From Lachnospiraceae bacterium UBA1201 (GTDB lineage: Bacteria; Bacillota; Clostridia; Lachnospirales; Lachnospiraceae): a stretch of 17,496 nt of DNA. Position 1 is the stretch's first letter. Every line of letters begins with the position of its first letter. Shown one piece after another: positions 8,869 to 15,571 of the stretch. Location: NCBI GenBank assembly GCA_002309675.1, contig DBXX01000057.1, positions 15,002-32,497 on the forward strand, read 5' to 3'. The position numbers and the translations under genes were made by a program. The notes below the pieces were generated by a model. It was not told where the DNA came from and ran no database searches. It saw only the letters and a program-made list of their open reading frames with translations.

Positions 8869-8872
8869 TCAA
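8844..8872 (-). promoter_or_regulatory. Consensus sigma-A promoter of the ABC transporter operon
   Basis: On the minus strand TTGACA (8867-8872) and TATAAT (8844-8849) are both perfect consensus hexamers with a 17-base spacer. Transcription should start near 8837, giving a leader of about 60 bases before the ATG at 8776. The promoter lies about 20 bases past the stop of the upstream VWA gene, with no terminator between them, so readthrough is also possible. A perfect palindrome, TTTTCGAAAA (8856-8865), fills the spacer. Confidence 0.88.
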
Positions 8873-8890
8873 GGAGGCGCAAGGCTTTGA

Positions 8891-11152
8891 TCACTTTTCC
8901 GTGGGCTTCGGTTCGCCGCAGTTCGGACAGAATTTGACGGAAGTAAAGTAGCCGCACTTGCACTGCCAGATCTCTTTCGGGCGGGGCGTGCCGCAGGTCG
9001 CGCAGAATTTGCCGTGATTCCCCTCGCTGCATCTGCAGTTCGGGCAGGTCCATCCGCCTGCATTCGGGACGCGGTTCTCCGGTTTGGGCTTCTGTGAGCC
9101 GGGGCCGTCGACCATGTGCAGCGTCGGATCCGCCGACTGCTGCTGCATCATTTGTTGCATCATAAGGTTCATCATGGGCCCACCCTGTCCCATCATGCCG
9201 ATCGATCCGTTCATCGGCGTCTGGTTCACAGGCCGGTCCGTCATATCCACATAATGCTTCTCGCGGAGCTTCGTCACGATATCGATATCGATCTCCTGAA
9301 GCAGAAGATCGAGCGCATACTGCTTGATGCCCGCAAGGCTCTTATATTTTTCATCGGTCAGCATATCCAAAAGGAATGCGTAGTCGTCGTCATCGAGTTT
9401 GTCGGACTTGCGCAGGAATTCCGAAATGCAGTAGAGGAAATAAGCGAGTTTGCTGTTGTCGGTCGCCTTCGGCGAGAGCGGGATGATCTCGGAGACCTCT
9501 TCGGATACGTCGCTGAGCGGGGCTTTGAAGCGCACGCTCACAGTTCCGAGCTCCTCGTAGTCGTTCGGCATCATCCGCTGGTATTTCAGCGTTTCCGCGG
9601 GCTCCTCCACCGCATTGCCCATATAGAGCTCGTAGAGCGCCACGCCGTGGCCGCCGCTACCGTAAGGCTCGGAGATGACGGCATCATTCCGGAAGTCCTC
9701 ATGGTTCAGGGTTCGGTTCTCATAGCCCAGGAGACGGTACTTCTGCACGTATTTAGGATTGAACTCGACCTGCGCCTTCACATCTTTTGCCACGATGTTC
9801 GTGAGGCTTACGAACCTGCGGTCAATGCTTTCCTTCACGTCTTCGACGTCATTGACCACGCAGTAGGTTCCGTTGCCGTGCTTACTCAAAACCTCGAGTT
9901 TGTCGTCTTTATAGTTATACAGGCCCGTGCCGATCACCGACAGGAACATGCCCGTTTTCTTCTTTTCTTCGATCAGGTTTTTGAGCCCGTCCTTCGAGTT
10001 GATGCCGAAGTTCAGGTCGCCGTCCGTGATCAGGATGACCTGGTTGTTCCAGCCGTCCTTGTAGGTCTTTTCACCGATGGAGTAGGCGGTCTCGATGCCC
10101 GCGGAGCCGTTGGTGCAGCCTTCGATCCAGATGGTCATGATGTCGCCCATGATGTCTTCCAGGTCACCGTGTCCCAGGACCACATGGTTCGAGAAAATGG
10201 TGTGGTCCTCGGTGCTGTATGTGATCAGACTCAGGACATCGCCTTCCTTCAGCTTCGAAACGATCGTGGCCAGGGACTCGATCGTGACCGTCTCCTGAGA
10301 GGACATGCTGCCCGAGGTGTCCAGCAGGAGGACAATGTTTTGGTGTTCCTTCGGCGTGTCATCCGCTTCTACGTTGATATACAGAAGCTTCTTTTTGTCG
10401 CCTTTATCCATAAGCTCCGTGTAGATCTTGAACGGAGCCTTCTTTCCAGCGTTTTCTGTCGCATGGTCATAATCGAAGTAGTTCAAAAGCTCTTCGATGC
10501 GGACCTGGGAAATGCCGATCCCCCGCCCGTTCCGGTACTGGTTGAGCATGATGCCGACCGAGGCCGTGCTCGTGGTCATCCGGAAGGTAGAGGTGGGCGA
10601 TGTGAGAACGGACTTGGCGTCCTTTTCCTCGATCAGTTCGTAGGAATCCGTGGCAGTTTGTTCCGGATCGACGATCTTAGCCAGGGTCGGCACGGCGAAA
10701 CCGTTCGCCATGGATGCGGCTGCCATCATACCGCCGCCAGCCATCATGGCACCACCTGTCATCATTGCCCCGCCAGCCATCATCGCCATCGGGTTGCCGC
10801 CATATACAGCGCCTCCGGCACCGGCTTGAACATAACCCATCTGGGGATTTCTCTCCGGAAACAGGAGGGGCTCGGCTTCCTTCCTAATACGCTCGGGAAG
10901 ATCCGAAAAATGCTCTTTTATGTATTTGCGGGAATCTGAGTACGTGAATACCGGCAGTTCCACCAACCAGTCATAGATCCTGTCCAAACGGTTTTCACGA
11001 GGAAAGATGGCAGCCAGACAGGCGGTATCCATTTCTCCGTAATCGAAAAAAGCCATGACACAGGCTGCCTTATCGCCGTAGCCCAGGGACAGAAGATACT
11101 CATATTTTTCCTTTTTCAGGATGTGATCGTTGATCTCGAATTTGATATCCAT
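8891..11152 (-). CDS. YfbK-like VWA domain protein with tandem C-terminal zinc ribbons
   Basis: A 753-residue protein with no signal peptide or membrane helix, so probably cytosolic. Order: an unrecognised N-terminal domain (1-100); a Gly/Ala/Met-rich linker (101-156); a YfbK-type N-terminal vWF_A-like segment (about 183-250, STFRMTTSTASVG and RIEELLNYF); a VWA domain (271-440) with a full MIDAS metal site, DTSGS at 278-282, T347 and D377; a DUF3520-like region (about 455-630); a Met/Gln-rich linker (647-672); and two zinc ribbons (C703/C706/C717/C720 and C731/C733/C742/C745). The VWA domain probably binds a partner through a divalent metal. E. coli YfbK is a predicted lipoprotein without the ribbons. 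The start has AGGAGGA (11161-11167) 8-9 bases upstream; a nearer ATG at 11160 is out of frame. The specific function is unknown. Confidence 0.88.
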   Translation of the reverse strand: MDIKFEINDHILKKEKYEYLLSLGYGDKAACVMAFFDYGEMDTACLAAIFPRENRLDRIYDWLVELPVFTYSDSRKYIKEHFSDLPERIRKEAEPLLFPERNPQMGYVQAGAGGAVYGGNPMAMMAGGAMMTGGAMMAGGGMMAAASMANGFAVPTLAKIVDPEQTATDSYELIEEKDAKSVLTSPTSTFRMTTSTASVGIMLNQYRNGRGIGISQVRIEELLNYFDYDHATENAGKKAPFKIYTELMDKGDKKKLLYINVEADDTPKEHQNIVLLLDTSGSMSSQETVTIESLATIVSKLKEGDVLSLITYSTEDHTIFSNHVVLGHGDLEDIMGDIMTIWIEGCTNGSAGIETAYSIGEKTYKDGWNNQVILITDGDLNFGINSKDGLKNLIEEKKKTGMFLSVIGTGLYNYKDDKLEVLSKHGNGTYCVVNDVEDVKESIDRRFVSLTNIVAKDVKAQVEFNPKYVQKYRLLGYENRTLNHEDFRNDAVISEPYGSGGHGVALYELYMGNAVEEPAETLKYQRMMPNDYEELGTVSVRFKAPLSDVSEEVSEIIPLSPKATDNSKLAYFLYCISEFLRKSDKLDDDDYAFLLDMLTDEKYKSLAGIKQYALDLLLQEIDIDIVTKLREKHYVDMTDRPVNQTPMNGSIGMMGQGGPMMNLMMQQMMQQQSADPTLHMVDGPGSQKPKPENRVPNAGGWTCPNCRCSEGNHGKFCATCGTPRPKEIWQCKCGYFTSVKFCPNCGEPKPTEK
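10715..10786 (-). repeat. Four 18-base units coding a Met-Met-Gly-Gly tract
   Basis: Residues 123-146 of the VWA protein are four six-residue units: AMMAGG, AMMTGG, AMMAGG, GMMAAA. The DNA has an 18-base period. The tract sits in the flexible linker between the N-terminal domain and the VWA module. Confidence 0.75.
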
Positions 11153-11191
11153 ATATACATTCCTCCTACGTTCTTAGGATAAGATAGTAAT

Positions 11192-11220
11192 ATTTTATCA
11201 TACGGGGGATAAGGCTTCAA
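11192..11220 (-). promoter_or_regulatory. Probable promoter of the VWA gene
   Basis: On the minus strand TTGAAG (11215-11220) and TAAAAT (11192-11197) are separated by 17 bases. That gives a leader of about 33 bases and an AGGAGGA ribosome binding site before the ATG at 11152. An overlapping TATGAT (11197-11202) is an alternative -10 with a less favourable spacing. Confidence 0.55.
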
Positions 11221-11249
11221 TAGACAAATCCCTCAGAGCGGTTTTTTGC

Positions 11250-11278
11250 TTGCATTTTCCGCCTGTTTTTTATATACT
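11250..11278 (+). promoter_or_regulatory. Probable promoter of the two-component system operon
   Basis: TTGCAT (11250-11255) and TATACT (11273-11278) are 17 bases apart in a T-rich stretch. The -10 matches five of six consensus bases and the -35 only three, as expected for a promoter that depends on an activator. The leader to the kinase start is about 125 bases. Within it GAAAGGT occurs twice, at 11287-11293 and 11307-11313, exactly 20 bases apart. The whole 257-base gap between the divergent genes (11153-11409) holds these two promoters and no open frame I can support. Confidence 0.5.
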
Positions 11279-11409
11279 GTTATATGGAAAGGTGTGCGCT
11301 GCAAAAGAAAGGTCAGGGGGACATAGACCGTCTTGCGGCGAGGTCAATGCGGGTCGGTTCCGATAATAGGGAAGAGGGCCGAAACCGTCGTATCTAAAAG
11401 GGGGATGTT

Positions 11410-12900
11410 ATGAAGCTTCGATACCGCCTCATGCTCAGTTGTCTGATCATGGTTATATTGCCGGTTTGTCTGATCGCAGCACTGGGTATTTTTTTCTTCA
11501 ACACACAGCGCGCACGCTTTGAGGTCGCTTATAGTGTAGGGTTCGGAGGCGATGTAAGCGCTGCCGCGGTCTCCAGTATTTGCGAGATGGCCGGAAAGGT
11601 CGTTTCCCGGGAGATCGAAGTGGAGCCGACACGCTTTCGGGGAACTTCGAGTTGTCCAGCATATAACGATTACCTGATGAAGACTATGAACTGTTTCCTG
11701 ATCGTTTTTGATGGAGAGCGTTACTATTGCGGCGACTCGGTTTCAAGCGAATTCATCAATAAACTGCGGATGATCACGAAGATGGACGGTGTCCAGTATT
11801 CTCCGGACGAGGATATCTTTTACATGCTCGTTAATTCCGATTCCGCCAGTCAGGTGGAGAGCGGAAGGGTATTCGTTGCGACGTTTGCAGATCATGATAT
11901 TCCGGCGTTTCGGAATTTCATCATATTGTTTATCTCGTGTGCGATCCTGGTCCTGTTCCTGACGGCGACCCTGATCATCACAGGCTTCACCAAATCGATC
12001 CTCAACCCGATCCGTGCGGTGCAGAAAGCGTCACGAAAGGTTCGGGACGGTGACTACGATTATGAACTTAGTATAAAGGATCGGGAGTTTGAACCGTTGT
12101 GCGATGACTTCAACCAGATGCGCCTGCGCCTGAAAGAGTCGGAGAAGATAAAGGCGGAGGCGGACCGCGAGAACCAGGAACTGATCAGCAACATCGGTCA
12201 TGATCTGAAGACGCCGCTGACGGCGATCAAAGGATATGTGGAGGGCTTGCTGGATAACATCGCCGACACGCCGAAGCAGAGGGAGCGGTACCTGAACACG
12301 ATCCTGAATAAGACGAACGACATGCAGCGTCTGATCGATGAATTGTGTTTCTACTCACGGATCGACTCCAACCGCGTGATCTACCATTTCCTGCCGATAC
12401 CGGTCGCAGATTTCTTCCGTGATTTCGCGGACGAGACGGAATTAGATCTTACCTCGAGGGGCATGAAACTGGAGTTTTCCTGCGAGGTCGATGACGACAT
12501 TTTGGTGAAGGCGGATCCGGAGCAGCTGCGCCGGGTGGTGGACAATATCATCGGAAACAGTGTAAAATATATGGATAAGCCGGAAGGCGAGGGCGCCGTC
12601 GGTATCCGCCTCTGGGCAGACGAAAAGACAGTCTACGTGGAGTTGCGGGACAATGGCCCCGGTATCAGTGAAGATGCATTGCCCTACATTTTCGATCGGT
12701 TCTACCGGGCGGATGCGGCACGAAACCAAAACCAGGCAGGAAGCGGGATCGGTCTTTCGATCGTTCAGAAGATCGTAGAAGATCACGGCGGCACGGTCTA
12801 TGCGACCAGCACGCTGGGTGAAGGAACGACGATAACGATCGAACTGGCCATTTACAAAGAGGAAGAGGATAGTGAAGATGAAAAAGATATTGATCGTTGA
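11410..12900 (+). CDS. Membrane sensor histidine kinase
   Basis: A 496-residue sensor kinase that autophosphorylates and passes phosphate to the response regulator encoded next. A first membrane helix (about 8-31) and a second (about 169-193) enclose an extracytoplasmic sensor region of about 135 residues that I cannot assign to a named family. A HAMP linker (about 190-245) follows, then the HisKA helix with phospho-acceptor H264 in NIGHDLKTPLTA. The ATPase domain has the N box NIIGNSVKYM, the G1 box DNGPGI, the F box FDRFYR and the G2 box GSGIGLSI. All catalytic motifs are intact. GGGGG lies about 5 bases before the ATG. The 3' end overlaps the regulator gene by 23 bases, so translation is coupled. 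The sensor region has three cysteines (C58, C82, C95) besides C107. The stimulus is unknown; envelope stress or an antimicrobial is a reasonable guess. Confidence 0.93.
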   Translation: MKLRYRLMLSCLIMVILPVCLIAALGIFFFNTQRARFEVAYSVGFGGDVSAAAVSSICEMAGKVVSREIEVEPTRFRGTSSCPAYNDYLMKTMNCFLIVFDGERYYCGDSVSSEFINKLRMITKMDGVQYSPDEDIFYMLVNSDSASQVESGRVFVATFADHDIPAFRNFIILFISCAILVLFLTATLIITGFTKSILNPIRAVQKASRKVRDGDYDYELSIKDREFEPLCDDFNQMRLRLKESEKIKAEADRENQELISNIGHDLKTPLTAIKGYVEGLLDNIADTPKQRERYLNTILNKTNDMQRLIDELCFYSRIDSNRVIYHFLPIPVADFFRDFADETELDLTSRGMKLEFSCEVDDDILVKADPEQLRRVVDNIIGNSVKYMDKPEGEGAVGIRLWADEKTVYVELRDNGPGISEDALPYIFDRFYRADAARNQNQAGSGIGLSIVQKIVEDHGGTVYATSTLGEGTTITIELAIYKEEEDSEDEKDIDR

Positions 12901-13573
12901 AGATGAGCTAAGCATTGCCCAGCTGGAGCGCGACTATCTCCAGGTCAGCGGCTATGAAGTTGAGGTGGCTACGGAAGGCGACAAAGGCCTGCAACTCGTC
13001 ATGCACGAGTCCTACGATCTGGTGATCCTGGATCTGATGCTCCCGGGCGTGGACGGATACGAGATCTGCCGTCGCCTGCGCAGCGTTTCGGAGGTCCCGG
13101 TCATCGTGGTCTCTGCGAAGAAGGAAGACTCGGATAAGATCCGCGTCTTCGGTCTCGGTGCGGATGATTTCATGACGAAACCGTTCTCTCCGAGTGAACT
13201 GGTGGCCCGGGTCAATGCGCACATGAGCCGTTACGACCGCCTGGTCAATGCGGCGAAAGATCGCAGAAACGAGGACATCCTGGAGATCCGCGATCTGTCG
13301 TTCGACCGCGCGGCACGCCGCGTGATGCTCTACGGAAAAGAGATCACGCTGACGCAGAAGGAGTATGACCTCTTGCTGTTTTTAGCCGAGCATCCGAATA
13401 CGGTATTTACGAAAGAAGATCTGTTCCGGAATATCTGGGGCTTCGAAGTGGTCGGCGACACGGCGACCGTAACGGTGCACGTGAAGAAGATCCGCGAGAA
13501 GATCGAGATCGACCCCACGAAGCCGAAGTACATCGAGACGATCTGGGGGGTCGGCTACCGTTTCCATCGGTAG
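12878..13573 (+). CDS. OmpR-family DNA-binding response regulator
   Basis: A 231-residue regulator paired with the overlapping kinase. The receiver domain has the acidic pair E8/D9, the phospho-acceptor D52 in LVILDLMLPG, S79 and K101 in MTKPF, all in the expected positions. The C-terminal winged helix has LTQKEYDLL, the recognition-helix region TVTVHVKKIREKI and the final hairpin IWGVGYRF. I choose ATG 12878 over the in-frame GTG 12872: AGAGG at 12864-12868 is 9 bases from the ATG but only 3 from the GTG, and MKKILIVEDE is the usual family start. The product should bind direct repeats upstream of its targets, possibly its own promoter. Confidence 0.95.
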   Translation: MKKILIVEDELSIAQLERDYLQVSGYEVEVATEGDKGLQLVMHESYDLVILDLMLPGVDGYEICRRLRSVSEVPVIVVSAKKEDSDKIRVFGLGADDFMTKPFSPSELVARVNAHMSRYDRLVNAAKDRRNEDILEIRDLSFDRAARRVMLYGKEITLTQKEYDLLLFLAEHPNTVFTKEDLFRNIWGFEVVGDTATVTVHVKKIREKIEIDPTKPKYIETIWGVGYRFHR

Positions 13574-13600
13574 AGTAAGTTTTAAGGAGTTACAAGCAAC

Positions 13601-14248
13601 ATGGAAGAGCAGAAGAAAAGTCTGTTTGAGGAGGAACGCTGGCTGATTCCCGTGACGGGTATCCTGACGGTGGTATTCGGCGTTCTGGTTTACCTGGTCG
13701 TATATCTGGGTGGTTATTCCGACGCGGCGATCGCTAAGATCATCGGCACGGACCGGATGAAGCCGAAGTATGAGGAGCTCGCGGATTATCAGGAGTTTAC
13801 GGATTTCGTTACCTACCAGCGTGCACTCGGCGAGGAGGCGGACCTGGAGAATACTACGCAGGTAGTCGATTTTGCGGACAATGTTTTCGTCGGCGTGGTA
13901 GAACGTTACGTCCGGACGAACGTCGGAGACTATCCCGAGACGATCTATGCGGTGCGCGTGGTCGAAAACCTGAAGGGGGAACTGGAGAAGGACAGTGTAG
14001 TCGAGGTCACGAAGGTCGGCGGTTTGAACCGAAGCAACCGGCGCTACGTGCTGTTCGAGAACGATATCCTTCCGAGCGTAGGGGCTACCTATATCTTCTC
14101 GTCGCGGATCAGTGTCGATAAAAACGAGAAGCAGCAACTGCGGTGTGCGCTTCCGAACATGACCGTCCGCCTGCCCGGCAAGGATTATCAGGATGATCCG
14201 ACCTATGTCGAGTACAGCGACGCGTGCAAAGCATTGGCCACGGAATAA
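13601..14248 (+). CDS. Membrane-anchored protein of unknown function linked to the two-component system
   Basis: A 215-residue protein with a short charged cytoplasmic start, one membrane helix (about 14-37) and an extracytoplasmic region of about 175 residues. AAGGAG lies 11 bases before the ATG, and the gene follows the response regulator by 27 bases, so it is probably in the same operon. The outer part contains the pattern VFVGVVERY, then IYAVRVVENLKG, a GG pair, and VLFENDILPSVGATYIFSS. This resembles small beta-barrel (OB-fold, TIMP-like) extracytoplasmic domains found in many Bacillota proteins with a predicted membrane anchor. That link is my inference from strand pattern, not a confirmed family match. 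It could be an accessory sensor for the kinase or a target of the system. No catalytic motif is visible. Confidence 0.82.
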   Translation: MEEQKKSLFEEERWLIPVTGILTVVFGVLVYLVVYLGGYSDAAIAKIIGTDRMKPKYEELADYQEFTDFVTYQRALGEEADLENTTQVVDFADNVFVGVVERYVRTNVGDYPETIYAVRVVENLKGELEKDSVVEVTKVGGLNRSNRRYVLFENDILPSVGATYIFSSRISVDKNEKQQLRCALPNMTVRLPGKDYQDDPTYVEYSDACKALATE

Positions 14249-14293
14249 AACCTTACGGCTTCTTACAAAACCTTTAAGAAAGCATCAACTGCA

Positions 14294-14322
14294 TTGAATT
14301 CATTACGGGTCGATGATAAAAT
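14294..14322 (+). promoter_or_regulatory. Promoter of the ydjG/ydjH-like operon
   Basis: TTGAAT (14294-14299) and TAAAAT (14317-14322) are separated by exactly 17 bases. The start of transcription would be near 14330, leaving a leader of about 70 bases to the GTG at 14402. The TTG of the -35 box opens a reading frame in phase with the gene, which can mislead automatic start calling. Confidence 0.65.
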
Positions 14323-14401
14323 GATCCGCAGAGGGGGCTTTGTGTGCATTGCCCCGGATTTTGATGCATTGCGGTTTATAAATTTGGAGGAGGACAAGGA
14401 A

Positions 14402-15571
14402 GTGATTCTTACCTATAAGTGTCCCGGATGCGCCGGTGCGATGGCGTTTAACGAAGCAACCGGGAAGATGGAATGTCCGTTCTGCGGGCGCTCGGAAACC
14501 GTCGAGACCATGCAGCAGATCTATCTCGAAGAGGAAGCGAAGGCAGAGGCGGCTGCGGCCGGCCAGCCGGAGAGCATCCACATCGATACGGTCGACCTGG
14601 GCATGGATATGATGGACTCTGCGTCGGCGGCTGTGGATTCTGCGTCTGCAGCGGTTTCGATCGAGCATACGGATGACCGCGAGCAGGGAGAGGAGGAGCA
14701 GATCCGCCTGCGGACCTATACCTGTTCCAGCTGCGGCGGTGAGATATTGACCGATGATGTAACGGCGGCGACGTTCTGCAGTTACTGCGGTAACCCGACA
14801 CTGATCGCGGAGCAGCTGACCGGACAGAAACGCCCGGCGCGTCTGATCCCGTTCGTGATCCAGAAAGAAAAGGCGATCGACGGCTTCCGTGCGTGGACGC
14901 ACAAAGGCATCCTGACTCCGAACACGTTCCGTTCGAAGGCGAACCTCGAGAAAGCGGTAGGCCTCTACGTTCCGTTCTGGCTCTTCGATTACGGCGTGTT
15001 GGTGAATTATCAGGCCGATGGCCAGATCATTACTCATGAGATCCGCGGAGAGTACCGTTTGACGCACACCGATCACTACGATGTGCATCGTAAGATCCAC
15101 GCGGAGTACGACATGGTGCCGGCGGATGCATCGAAAGCCATGGACGATAATATGATGGACTGCCTGGAGCCGTTCAACTATACGGCGATGAAGGCGTTCG
15201 AGATGCCGTATCTGTCCGGTTTCTATGCCGAGAAGAACAGCTATACGGATGATGAGATGGCACCGCGTGTTAAGTCACGTGTTGCATCCTTCGGTGAACA
15301 GCACGCGCGCGGAACGATAAAGGGCTACGCGAATGTGATCACGAAGGGTAAGGATATCCGGATGAGCCTGAAGAAGACGGAGTATGTACTCCTTCCGGTC
15401 TGGGTCATCAACTACGAATATAAAGGCCAACATTATACATTTGCCATGAACGGACAGACCGGTAAGATGGTCGGTGTTCTGCCTGTCAGCAAGGCGAAGG
15501 CCGGTATCATGTTCGGGTCGATCATGGCCGTGATCTGGGGCTTATTAACAGTGTTCGGAGGTGTGTTCTGA
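14402..15571 (+). CDS. ydjG: YdjG-like protein: two zinc ribbons and a C-terminal membrane helix
   Basis: A 389-residue protein of the TFIIB-type zinc ribbon/YdjG group. I place the start at GTG 14402 because GGAGGAGG (14386-14393) lies 8 bases before it and the protein then begins directly with the first ribbon. The longer frame from TTG 14294 would include the promoter. Ribbon 1 uses C7/C10 and C25/C28. After an Ala/Glu/Ser-rich linker, ribbon 2 uses C108/C111 and C126/C129. A conserved middle region follows (RPARLIPFVI, YVPFWLFDY, LLPVWVINY), and one membrane helix ends the protein (367-389). In B. subtilis ydjG lies in the ydjFGHI operon with a PspA homologue, the TPM protein YdjH and an SPFH-like protein, a membrane stress set. 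Here it overlaps the ydjH-like gene by one base (TGATG). The symbol rests on family resemblance. Confidence 0.85.
   Translation: MILTYKCPGCAGAMAFNEATGKMECPFCGRSETVETMQQIYLEEEAKAEAAAAGQPESIHIDTVDLGMDMMDSASAAVDSASAAVSIEHTDDREQGEEEQIRLRTYTCSSCGGEILTDDVTAATFCSYCGNPTLIAEQLTGQKRPARLIPFVIQKEKAIDGFRAWTHKGILTPNTFRSKANLEKAVGLYVPFWLFDYGVLVNYQADGQIITHEIRGEYRLTHTDHYDVHRKIHAEYDMVPADASKAMDDNMMDCLEPFNYTAMKAFEMPYLSGFYAEKNSYTDDEMAPRVKSRVASFGEQHARGTIKGYANVITKGKDIRMSLKKTEYVLLPVWVINYEYKGQHYTFAMNGQTGKMVGVLPVSKAKAGIMFGSIMAVIWGLLTVFGGVF

Noticed and set aside
8777..8872. 32-codon N-terminal extension of the first ABC subunit
   Set aside because: It covers the consensus promoter and leader. The ATG at 8774-8776 has a proper ribosome binding site and matches family starts.
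9116..10939. 607-codon open frame on the plus strand opposite the VWA gene
   Set aside because: It is antisense to a well-supported gene. Its text is rich in His, Arg, Val and Asp with no domain, as expected from the complement of GC-rich codons, and it has no ribosome binding site.
12872..12877. GTG start for the response regulator
   Set aside because: Only 3 bases separate it from the ribosome binding site; ATG 12878 has 9 and gives the usual family N-terminus.
13382..14137. 251-codon minus-strand frame across the response regulator and the 215-residue gene
   Set aside because: It overlaps the conserved winged helix and the next gene; composition is that of an antisense shadow.
14258..14283. 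Inverted repeat after the 215-residue gene as a terminator
   Set aside because: GCTTCTTA pairs with TAAGAAAGC with a bulge, but it is A/T-rich and no T-run follows; too weak to call.
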